Shown here piece by piece: positions 56,258 through 64,000 of a stretch of 64,000 bases of DNA (its first letter is position 1; every line of letters begins with the position of its first letter). The stretch is taken from NCBI RefSeq assembly GCF_001952075.1, contig NZ_LXYU01000002.1, positions 434,001 to 498,000 on the forward strand, read 5' to 3'. Below the pieces are notes generated by a model. The model made no database searches, was not told where the DNA came from, and saw only the letters and a program-made list of their open reading frames with translations. Position numbers and translations under genes: made by a program. Source of the stretch: Ditibartonella apis. GTDB lineage: Bacteria > Pseudomonadota > Alphaproteobacteria > Rhizobiales > Rhizobiaceae.

Positions 56258-57099
56258 TTAAGCGTCCACATGGTGGCAATAGGATGGCTGCCATATTTGT
56301 TTAAAAATTCGATGAGCAATGAGTGGTTGATATTGCCATCTTTGGCGTATTCATTCTGATGGATACCACCAGAAATATAAAGCGTATCAAGACCGAATTG
56401 TTGTCCACCTTTTATATCTGTCAATATGCCGTCTCCAATTGCAAGAATACGATCCTTGGTTATCCGGCCTTTTCGTTCGGCGAGTTTTTCTATAGCCAAA
56501 TCATAAATCGGCCGATGCGGCTTACCGGCGATCAATGTGCGCCCGCCCATTTGTTCATAAAGGCGTGCAAGAGCCCCCGCGCACCATAATATCTTATCGC
56601 CGTGATGAACCGTAATGTCGGGATTTGCACATATAAACGGCAGATTCTTCGACCTTAATTTTAGCAGAAGCTCATGATAATCATCAGGTTCTTCATGCTC
56701 GTCATCAAAAAGTCCTGTACAGACTATCGATGTCGCCTCGAATTCTTCAACAAGCTCGACATCAAGCCCGTCAAACAAGGCAAGATCACGCTCTGGCCCG
56801 ATGTGAAAAACTTTCCTCGGTGCTTCCTTGATGAGGTGACGTGTCGCGTCACCAGAAGTAACAATGTCATCATAAACATCAGGGCCGATTTTTAGTGAAG
56901 CCAGTTGTTCAGCCACTCCGTCGTGGGGACGGGGCGAATTGGTGAGCAATATAACCGTTTTTCCCGATTGCCTGACTTTGATTAAAGCCGCAACAGCTTC
57001 TTTGAAAGCATGGATACCATTATGAATAACCCCCCATACATCGCAAAAAACAGCGTCGTAGCGGTCGATAATTGTTTGTAGCCTTTCGGGTTCTTCCAT
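56254..57099 (-). CDS. TIGR01459-type HAD hydrolase
   Basis: Cytosolic HAD-superfamily phosphatase. The protein has 281 residues. Motif I is FCDVWGVIHNG (Asp nucleophile, then Asp-x-Trp-Gly). Motif II is ILLTNSPRP. The late motif GRITKDRILAIGDGILTDIKGG supplies the metal-binding acids. The family is common in alphaproteobacteria next to ribF; its substrate is not known. Coupled to ribF. Confidence 0.9.
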   Translation of the reverse strand: MEEPERLQTIIDRYDAVFCDVWGVIHNGIHAFKEAVAALIKVRQSGKTVILLTNSPRPHDGVAEQLASLKIGPDVYDDIVTSGDATRHLIKEAPRKVFHIGPERDLALFDGLDVELVEEFEATSIVCTGLFDDEHEEPDDYHELLLKLRSKNLPFICANPDITVHHGDKILWCAGALARLYEQMGGRTLIAGKPHRPIYDLAIEKLAERKGRITKDRILAIGDGILTDIKGGQQFGLDTLYISGGIHQNEYAKDGNINHSLLIEFLNKYGSHPIATMWTLK

Positions 57100-57303
57100 C
57101 GCCTTATCACACCTTGTCAGAGAATTTATGGTCTATTGGCATTTCAATCCTGTCATAAGATATTGCCAAGACACCTAGCGCAAGAAAAACAAGATGTCAT
57201 CCTCTTTCTCGCTTACTGCCTATATAGGCTATTCCAAGAAATTCAAATATAGTCTAGATTCGTTTCCAGTTACAAAAATGTGTCATCAACAGATTGGTCA
57301 ATA

Positions 57304-60087
57304 ATGGGCGCTTCACAAAAAAATCTTGTTCTGATTGAAGAAAAAGATCTTCGCCAGAAGATGGAAGAACTCATCAAAAATGAAGAAGGCGCAGACATAG
57401 GTTTGAAAATTAAACCGAAAATTGTTTCTCTTCTGAAAAATATTATTGCTGACGGACAAAGAGAAGCTGAAATTATTCTTCAACAGAATGGCAAAGGTCG
57501 CCAATGCGCCCGCCGGTTAAGCCTGCTCATTGATACAGTTATCACAACACTTTATAACTTTGTTACCGAAAGAATTTATCCCCTCCCCAACCCTTCAAGC
57601 GGTGAACGCATCGCTCTTGTGGCGGTTGGTGGTTATGGACGGGGAACCTTGGCACCGCATTCCGATATCGACCTTCATTTTTTGTTGCCATGGAAACAGA
57701 CGCCATGGGGCGAACAGGTTATGGAATATATCCTCTACATGCTTTGGGATGTTGGCCTTAAAGTTGGACATGCAACAAGAAACATTGATGATTCAATCCG
57801 CATGGCGAAAGAGGATATGACGGCTAGAACCGCCCTCCTTGAAGCGCGCTTTCTGATTGGCAATCGCGGACTTTTCGATGAATTGATGCGGCGTTATGAA
57901 GATCAGGTTGTCAAAGGCACTTCTCCTGCTTTTATTCGGGCAAAATTACTCGAGCGCGACCTTCGCCACAAAAAAGCGGGTGAAACACGTTATCTCGTCG
58001 AGCCCAATGTCAAGGAAAGCAAAGGCGGCCAACGCGATTTGCAAACCCTGTTGTGGATTGCCAAATATCATTACCGCATCACTTCGACTGATAAACTTGT
58101 GACACTCGGCGTATTATCGAAATCGGAACTTCGCGTTTTCAAAAAAGCTGATGACTTTTTATGGGCCGTGCGTTGCCATATGCATTTTCTAACAGGCAAA
58201 GCACAGGAACGTTTGTCTTTTGATATCCAGCGCGATATCGCCCATCGTCTGGGCTATACCGCCCACCCCGGTATGGAAGATGTCGAGCGCTTTATGAAGC
58301 ACTATTTTCTCGTTGCCAAACAGGTCGGTGATCTCACCCGAATTGTTTCGGCTGCATTGGAAGAAGAATATGCAAAACCGGTTCCGGGTTTAAATCGGGT
58401 ATTTTTGACATTTTCCCGTCGCAAGAAAAAAATTGCCGACTATCCCGGCTTTGTCGTCGATACACAACGCATCAATATAGACGATGATGATGTTTTCGTC
58501 CGCGATCCGGTAAATCTCATCCGGCTTTTTTATCTATCCGATATTCACGGGCTGGAATGCCATCCCCATGCTGTGCAGGAAGCATCCCGTTCTCTCAAGC
58601 TTATTACCCAAAAGGTTCGTGAAGATAAGGAAGCAAACCGGCTTTTTATTGCTATTCTGACTTCGCCCCGTAATCCGTCACTTATTTTGCGGAGAATGAA
58701 TGAATCAGGAGTCTTGGGAAAATTCATCCCCGATTTCGGCAAGATCGTCGCAATGATGCAGTTCAATATGTATCATCATTACACTGTTGATGAACATTTG
58801 TTACGCTGCATCGCCTGCCTTAGCGAGATTGATCATGGCGAAGTTTATCAGGATCATCCGCTTGCATCCGCAATTGTGCCGACTTTCAAAAAAGAGCGGA
58901 CGATTCTTTTTGTAGCTTTATTTTTACACGATATTGCAAAAGGCAGACCGGAAGACCACTCGATTGCAGGTGCCAAAATTGCCCGCAAGCTTTGCCCGCG
59001 TTTCGGGCTGTCGCGGGGCGATACAGAACTTGTCGCCTGGCTCATCAAAGAACATCTCACCATGAGCATGGTTGCCCAGTCACGCGATCTTAATGACCGC
59101 AAGACAATTGAAGACTTTGCCAATATTGTTCAGACAACCGACAGGCTCAAATTGCTGCTCGTGCTTACCATATGTGATATCAAAGCTGTTGGCCCCGGCG
59201 TCTGGAATGGCTGGAAGGGGCAATTGCTGCGTACACTTTATCATGAGACTGAAATCGTCCTGACCGGTGGTTTTTCGCAAGTTCCAAGGACCGATCGCAT
59301 CAACGCTTCGAAAGAACGCCTTCATGATGCGCTTGAAAATTGGAGCGAAGATGAAAAACAACATTATATCGGCCTACAATACCCGAACTACTGGTTAACG
59401 GTTTCACCGGAAGACCAGATCAGGCAGGCCAATTTTATCCGTGATGCCGATAAGCGCAAAGCCCCGCTTGCGACGATGTCGGATCCACACCGGTTCGATG
59501 GTGTCACAGAACTTACAATTCTTGCGCCTGATCATCCGCGGGTTCTCTCTATCGTCACTGGTGCCTGCGCTGCAGCTGGCGGCAATATTGTTGACGCCCA
59601 GATTTTTACCACCACAGATGGCCGTGCCCTCGATATCATTCTCATCAGCCGCGAGTTCAAGCTTGATGACGATGAAACACGGAGGGCAAACCGCGTCGGT
59701 AAAATGATAGAGGATGCTTTGACTGGAACAATCCGTTTGCCGGAAGTGATTGCACAACGTGCAAAACCACGGCGCGCTGCCAAAGCCTTTGACGTCACAC
59801 CAAGTGTGGAAATCAACAATACATTGTCGGACAAATTCAGTGTGATTGAAATCGAAGGCCTCGACAGACCGGGATTGCTTTTCGAAATTACAAAAACACT
59901 GTCCGATCTTTCGCTTGACATTGCTTCTGCACATATTACGACCTTCGGAGAAAAGGTTATCGACAATTTTTACGTCAATGATCTTTTCCGTCACAAAATT
60001 ATCAACCCGCAAAAACAGGCCACTATACGCCGCAAATTATTGGCTCTCATCGCAGCAGAACAAATGGAAAATATAAAAAGACCATGA
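57304..60087 (+). CDS. glnD: PII uridylyltransferase GlnD
   Basis: Senses glutamine and modifies or demodifies PII proteins, controlling nitrogen assimilation. 927 residues from ATG 57304; a GTG at 57280 is an alternative and neither has a strong ribosome-binding site. Domains in order: nucleotidyltransferase ([19 protein letters not shown]), HD domain ([24 protein letters not shown]), and two C-terminal ACT domains ([53 protein letters not shown]). It overlaps murJ by 4 bp. Confidence 0.96.
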   Translation: MGASQKNLVLIEEKDLRQKMEELIKNEEGADIGLKIKPKIVSLLKNIIADGQREAEIILQQNGKGRQCARRLSLLIDTVITTLYNFVTERIYPLPNPSSGERIALVAVGGYGRGTLAPHSDIDLHFLLPWKQTPWGEQVMEYILYMLWDVGLKVGHATRNIDDSIRMAKEDMTARTALLEARFLIGNRGLFDELMRRYEDQVVKGTSPAFIRAKLLERDLRHKKAGETRYLVEPNVKESKGGQRDLQTLLWIAKYHYRITSTDKLVTLGVLSKSELRVFKKADDFLWAVRCHMHFLTGKAQERLSFDIQRDIAHRLGYTAHPGMEDVERFMKHYFLVAKQVGDLTRIVSAALEEEYAKPVPGLNRVFLTFSRRKKKIADYPGFVVDTQRINIDDDDVFVRDPVNLIRLFYLSDIHGLECHPHAVQEASRSLKLITQKVREDKEANRLFIAILTSPRNPSLILRRMNESGVLGKFIPDFGKIVAMMQFNMYHHYTVDEHLLRCIACLSEIDHGEVYQDHPLASAIVPTFKKERTILFVALFLHDIAKGRPEDHSIAGAKIARKLCPRFGLSRGDTELVAWLIKEHLTMSMVAQSRDLNDRKTIEDFANIVQTTDRLKLLLVLTICDIKAVGPGVWNGWKGQLLRTLYHETEIVLTGGFSQVPRTDRINASKERLHDALENWSEDEKQHYIGLQYPNYWLTVSPEDQIRQANFIRDADKRKAPLATMSDPHRFDGVTELTILAPDHPRVLSIVTGACAAAGGNIVDAQIFTTTDGRALDIILISREFKLDDDETRRANRVGKMIEDALTGTIRLPEVIAQRAKPRRAAKAFDVTPSVEINNTLSDKFSVIEIEGLDRPGLLFEITKTLSDLSLDIASAHITTFGEKVIDNFYVNDLFRHKIINPQKQATIRRKLLALIAAEQMENIKRP

Positions 60088-61646
60088 GCCTCATCAAACA
60101 ATTCGCGACCGTTGCATCCGGCACATTGATGAGTCGCCTGTTCGGTTTTGTTAGAGAAATGCTTATGGCTGCCGCTGTTGGTACAGGGCCGGTGGCCGAC
60201 GCATTCAATGCCGCATTTCGTTTTCCCAATACATTCCGTCGCCTTTTTGCCGAAGGTGCGTTCAATTCAGCCTTTGTGCCCTTATTTGCCAAACAGATTG
60301 AAGAAGACGGCTTCGATAGTGCACGGCGTTTTTCCGAAGAAGTTTTCGGCGTGCTGTTTTCGATATTATTGATCCTCACTATCATCATGGAGCTATCCAT
60401 GCCGTTTCTGGTGCGCTATGTCATTGCACCGGGCTTCACTGATGATGCAACAAAATTCAATGCAACCGTCCGTTTTGCAACTATCATGTTTCCCTATCTT
60501 GCCTGCATGTCACTCGCAGCAATGATGGGCGGAATGCTCAATTCGCTTCACCGCTATTTTGCTGCGGCGATTGCACCGGTTTTTCTCAACATTATTCTTA
60601 TCGGCGTTCTTTTTTACGCATGGGTCTATAAGCTCGACCCCTGGCATGTTGGCGTTGATCTTTCATGGGGCGTTATGGCCTCCGGTATTGTGCAACTCGT
60701 TATTGTGTGGATTGCTGTTGCCAATGCCGGTATGAAAATCGGTTTTCGCCTTCCCAGATTCACCGAAAATGTCCGCCAGCTCCTTTGGCTTGCATTACCT
60801 GCCGCCATTACCGGCGGCATCACACAAATTAATCTGCTCATCAACACCAATATTGCTTCTGCAGAATCCGGCGCCGTCTCGTCACTTGTTTATGCCGACC
60901 GGCTTTATCAACTTCCATTGGGTGTTGTCGGAATCGCCGTTGCCACAGTCCTTTTACCCGAACTTTCCCGTGCACTCAGAAGTGGCAATCTGAAAGAAGC
61001 CGATAACTTGCAAAACAGGTCCGTTGAGTTCACTCTTCTTCTGACGTTACCTGCGGCTGCCGCATTTCTTGTTATGGCAGAACCGATTGTGCGCCTCTTA
61101 TTCGAGCGCGGGCATTTTTCTGCCCAGTCGACAACAATTGTCGCAGGAATTTTGGGCATCTACGGTTTGGGTCTTCCAGCTTTCGTGTTGATAAAAGCAT
61201 TCATTCCGGGTTTCTTTGCCCGCGAAGACACAAAAACGCCGATGATTTTCGCCGGAATTTCGGTCGTCGTTAATATATCGCTTGCTTTGACGCTCTTTCC
61301 GGTCTTATCGGCACGTGGAATAGCCATAGCCGAAATATCGGCCGGCTGGGTCAATGCCATTTTACTGTTCATCACTCTTGTCAAAAGACGTCAATGGGGA
61401 CGTGATAAAATTCTTCTAAAGCGTATTCCAAGAATATTGCTCGCAACATTGGTCATGACGGTCGCCCTTCATTATGCTGTCGGCTATCTCGAATACCCGC
61501 TATCGGCAAGAGCTCCATTGACTTATCGTGCAAGCAGCGTACTTGCTCTGGTATTCGGCGCGATCATCGTTTATTTCGGTTCTGCATTTCTTTTCGGTGC
61601 AACAAATATATCGTTGATTAAAAGAGGGTTGCTGCGCAAGCGGTAA
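60084..61646 (+). CDS. murJ: Lipid II flippase MurJ
   Basis: Moves lipid II across the inner membrane for peptidoglycan synthesis. The protein has 520 residues with about 14 hydrophobic segments. Family signatures are [61 protein letters not shown] and PEL. It is translationally coupled to glnD, a usual order in alphaproteobacteria. Confidence 0.97.
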   Translation: MSLIKQFATVASGTLMSRLFGFVREMLMAAAVGTGPVADAFNAAFRFPNTFRRLFAEGAFNSAFVPLFAKQIEEDGFDSARRFSEEVFGVLFSILLILTIIMELSMPFLVRYVIAPGFTDDATKFNATVRFATIMFPYLACMSLAAMMGGMLNSLHRYFAAAIAPVFLNIILIGVLFYAWVYKLDPWHVGVDLSWGVMASGIVQLVIVWIAVANAGMKIGFRLPRFTENVRQLLWLALPAAITGGITQINLLINTNIASAESGAVSSLVYADRLYQLPLGVVGIAVATVLLPELSRALRSGNLKEADNLQNRSVEFTLLLTLPAAAAFLVMAEPIVRLLFERGHFSAQSTTIVAGILGIYGLGLPAFVLIKAFIPGFFAREDTKTPMIFAGISVVVNISLALTLFPVLSARGIAIAEISAGWVNAILLFITLVKRRQWGRDKILLKRIPRILLATLVMTVALHYAVGYLEYPLSARAPLTYRASSVLALVFGAIIVYFGSAFLFGATNISLIKRGLLRKR

Positions 61647-61720
61647 AGGTTTTCAATTGCTTTCAACAGAAAGCTTTGACAAAAACAGTTATAATTTTTT
61701 TAAAGATCGGATTGTCTATT

Positions 61721-62788
61721 ATGAGCACATTCAAACAACGTGTTTTTTCTGGAGTTCAAGCGACCGGAAATCTTCATCTGGGAAATTATCTCGGTGCGAT
61801 CAAGCGTTGGGTTGAATTGCAAAAAGACTATGAATGTATCTATTGCGTGGTTGATATGCATGCACTCACTGTCAACCCCGCCCCACATGATCTGATGAGG
61901 TCGACACGCGAAGTGACAGCAGCATTTCTGGCAGCCGGAATTGACCCGAAACGTCACATTGTGTTCAACCAGTCACGCGTTCATCAACATGCCGAACTCG
62001 CTTGGATTTTCAATTGCGTTGCCCGTATCGGCTGGATGAACCGCATGACCCAGTTTAAAGACAAAGCGGGGAAAGATCGCGAAAATGCGTCTCTCGGCCT
62101 CTTTGCCTATCCAAGTTTGATGGCTGCCGACATTCTTGTCTACCGTGCAACAAAAGTTCCTGTTGGCGAAGACCAGAAACAGCACATCGAATTGACACGC
62201 GACATTGCGCAGAAATTCAATAATGACTATTCCGAACGTATTGCCGAACTTGGCGTAGGTGTCGAAATGCAAGTCGGTGACGAAACAGTCAACGGCTTCT
62301 TCCCGCTCACAGAGGGGTTGATTGGCGGCTCTGCCACACGTGTCATGTCACTGCGTGACGGAACGAAAAAAATGTCGAAATCCGACCCGTCCGATTTGTC
62401 GCGCATCAATTTGATTGACACAGCTGATGATATTTCCAAAAAAATCAAAAAGGCAAAAACCGATTCAGAGCCATTGCCTGAAACTGTTGACGGTTTGAAT
62501 GACCGTCCCGAGGCCGATAATCTCGTAGGCATTTATGCAGCTCTTTCTGGAACCGATAAAAAAGCCGTTATAGCAGAATTTGCAGGTAAACAGTTTTCCG
62601 AATTCAAGCCGGCACTTGCCGATTTGGCTGTCAGCAAATTGTCTCCGGTCACAGAAGAATTACGTCGTCTCAATAACGAGCCTTCCTATATCGATCAGGT
62701 TTTAAGAGAAGGCGCAGAACGCGCAAGCGTTCTTGCCGAAGACACAATGAAGCACGTGCGCGACATAGTGGGCTTCCTTCAGGGATGA
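61721..62788 (+). CDS. trpS: Tryptophanyl-tRNA synthetase TrpS
   Basis: Charges tRNA-Trp. 355 residues from ATG 61721; a 15-codon upstream extension in frame was rejected because it lacks conservation features. The class-I HIGH-like motif is GNLHLGNY at 16-23 and the KMSKS motif is intact in [13 protein letters not shown]. It follows murJ by 74 bp and is followed by a terminator. Confidence 0.97.
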   Translation: MSTFKQRVFSGVQATGNLHLGNYLGAIKRWVELQKDYECIYCVVDMHALTVNPAPHDLMRSTREVTAAFLAAGIDPKRHIVFNQSRVHQHAELAWIFNCVARIGWMNRMTQFKDKAGKDRENASLGLFAYPSLMAADILVYRATKVPVGEDQKQHIELTRDIAQKFNNDYSERIAELGVGVEMQVGDETVNGFFPLTEGLIGGSATRVMSLRDGTKKMSKSDPSDLSRINLIDTADDISKKIKKAKTDSEPLPETVDGLNDRPEADNLVGIYAALSGTDKKAVIAEFAGKQFSEFKPALADLAVSKLSPVTEELRRLNNEPSYIDQVLREGAERASVLAEDTMKHVRDIVGFLQG

Positions 62789-62808
62789 CTTTCAAAACAA
62801 TGATGATA

Positions 62809-62838
62809 AAGGTGCTTTAAATAAAAGCACCTTCTTCT
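62809..62838 (+). terminator. Terminator after trpS
   Basis: Perfect 10-bp stem AAGGTGCTTT/AAAGCACCTT with a 5-nt loop, 20 bp past trpS. The following run (CTTCTTCTTG) is only partly T-rich. Confidence 0.7.
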
Positions 62839-62924
62839 TGAAGACTGCCGCCAAAAATTATTTGCACAATAGCCGAATTGCACTAAATTTAAAATCAGGT
62901 GTGAATTTTCGATTGGAATGTTGT

Positions 62925-64000
62925 GTGGCGTATACTTCAGAAACAGAAGTCAAAAAGGAAGATAAGACAACCAATACGAAACGCGGATTGAACGACAATC
63001 CGGAGAGCGAACGGTCACGCTTTATTGCGGAAATCGATTTTTTACGCGATCTTGTCCAACAGGCACCCGGTTTCGTCATCGTACTGCTCAATCGCGATCA
63101 CCGTTTTTATCTTGTCAATAATGCCTTTATGGAACTTGTAGGCACACGGGAATTGATCGGACACACTGTTGCCGAAGCCATGCCGGAAATTCCCCGACAA
63201 GGTTTCATTGCTCTGCTTGATCAGGTTTGGGAAACCAAAGAGCCGTTCCGTGGAGCAAGTGTCCCGCTTTTGATTGAACGGCCGGGCAGCGAAGAACCGG
63301 TTTTGCATTATGTCGATTTTATCCACCAACCCATTAAAAATGCAGAAGGTGACGTTATCGGTATCTATGTTCAGGGTATCGACATCACCGAACGCATCAA
63401 TTTCGAAAACCAGCTCCATATTCTCGCCGGAGAATCGGCTCACCGTGTAAAAAATATTCTCGCCATGGTCAATGCGGTGGTTTCCCAAACGCTCAAAAGC
63501 AGCACCGATCTAACAAGCGCCACCGAGAAGGTCGGTGCAAGGCTCAGAGCAATTGCAGAAGCACAGAGTACTTTAAAAGATGAGAGCGGGAAAAAGAGCG
63601 ACCTTAAGGTACTTATTGAAAATACCATGGCAATTGCTACCGAAACTTATGGCAATATCAAAATCAATGGCCCCAAGGTCAATGTATCGGAAAAGGCAGC
63701 GTTGGCGCTTGCCTTAACACTTCACGAGCTCATGACAAATGCGATTAAATATGGCGCGCTTTCGGTTACCTCCGGCCGTGTTTCTGTTACCTGGTCTCGC
63801 ACAAAGGAGGGTGTTATCAATCTGAAATGGAGCGAAAGTAACGGGCCTGAAATTTCTTCCCATCATAAAAAGGGGTTTGGATCGACGCTGATCGAACGGA
63901 GTTTGAGCTATAATCCGCATAATGATGTGAAAATTGATTATGCGCCTAAGGGACTGACATGCCATATTCAGCTCGCGCCCGACGATGCTGCCAGTAGGTG
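62925..64000 (+). CDS. PAS-domain HWE-family sensor histidine kinase (3' end cut)
   Basis: The frame is open from GTG 62925 to the window end, about 358 codons without stop. A PAS domain spans about 36-158 (FLRDLVQQAPGFVIVLLNRDHRFYLVNNAFMELVG to IYVQGIDITERI). The HWE/HisKA_2 phosphoacceptor is His173 in ESAHRVKNILAMV. The ATPase N-box is LHELMTNAIKYGAL, with WSE and GFGSTLIERSL after it. There is no transmembrane segment, so it is a cytosolic sensor. Such kinases often feed the general stress response in this group, but no partner gene is visible here. The start codon is uncertain. Confidence 0.88.
   Translation, partial: MAYTSETEVKKEDKTTNTKRGLNDNPESERSRFIAEIDFLRDLVQQAPGFVIVLLNRDHRFYLVNNAFMELVGTRELIGHTVAEAMPEIPRQGFIALLDQVWETKEPFRGASVPLLIERPGSEEPVLHYVDFIHQPIKNAEGDVIGIYVQGIDITERINFENQLHILAGESAHRVKNILAMVNAVVSQTLKSSTDLTSATEKVGARLRAIAEAQSTLKDESGKKSDLKVLIENTMAIATETYGNIKINGPKVNVSEKAALALALTLHELMTNAIKYGALSVTSGRVSVTWSRTKEGVINLKWSESNGPEISSHHKKGFGSTLIERSLSYNPHNDVKIDYAPKGLTCHIQLAPDDAASR

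Noticed and set aside
59404..60012. Minus-strand frame of 202 codons opposite glnD
   Set aside because: Antisense to the ACT domains of GlnD; no domain of its own.

Overview
The window is a moderately AT-rich alphaproteobacterial chromosome segment. It is best explained as a flagellated, early-branching Bartonella such as the bee-gut lineage, or a close relative in the Hyphomicrobiales. This placement is inferred from gene content: motC, motE and ftcR, flbT/flaF, a DUF1217 gene inside the flagellar locus, and protein sequences with a Bartonella/Brucella look. No phage, insertion sequence or CRISPR array was seen.

Layout. Positions 1-4641 (minus strand) hold housekeeping genes: proB (cut by the window edge), obgE, rlmE and a Ppx/GppA phosphatase. 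Next come a tRNA-Gln(CUG), a small acidic protein, phnN, purU and a disordered protein of unknown role. From 9498 to 50481 lies one nearly continuous flagellar locus of about 41 kb. Positions 50848-64000 return to general metabolism: a 30-residue membrane peptide, fdhD, a DUF442-type phosphatase/sulfurtransferase, an FMN reductase, MipA/OmpV, ribF, a HAD hydrolase, glnD, murJ, trpS, and the start of an HWE-type PAS histidine kinase cut by the window end.

The flagellar locus forms six structural transcription units plus ftcR and two flagellin genes. The units are: (1) flgE-flgK-flgL-flaF-flbT-flgD-fliQ; (2) fliF-fliH-like-motB-motC-fliK-lytic transglycosylase; (3) flgB-flgC-mini-ORF-fliE-flgG-flgA-flgI-motE-flgH, followed by fliL-fliP; (4) DUF1217-flgF-fliI-membrane protein; (5) motA-fliM-DUF6468/PflI-like-fliN-fliG-flhB-hypothetical (the only plus-strand unit); (6) flhA-fliR-fliJ-like-flgJ-flgN-like-fliL-like. 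Together they encode the basal body, export gate, ATPase, switch, stators and hook. No chemotaxis gene is present in the window.

The most interesting signal is regulatory. All six structural units are preceded by the same 29-bp architecture: two 7-bp half-sites 11 bp apart with a core TC(G/A)(C/G)(G/A)CAAG, then exactly 5 bp, then a -10-like hexamer. Two copies share an identical 20-mer. The box is absent from the ftcR and flagellin upstream regions. This is what an OmpR-type activator would be expected to use, and the OmpR-type regulator FtcR is encoded inside the locus. A second layer is seen at the flagellins, whose near-identical leaders can fold so that the ribosome-binding site is paired; FlbT, a known flagellin-leader regulator in relatives, is also encoded here. 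Other notable items are ten tandem xxxDK pentapeptides in FliK, a 62-codon gene resembling only the C-terminal tail of FlgC, and a FliM without the usual CheY-binding peptide.
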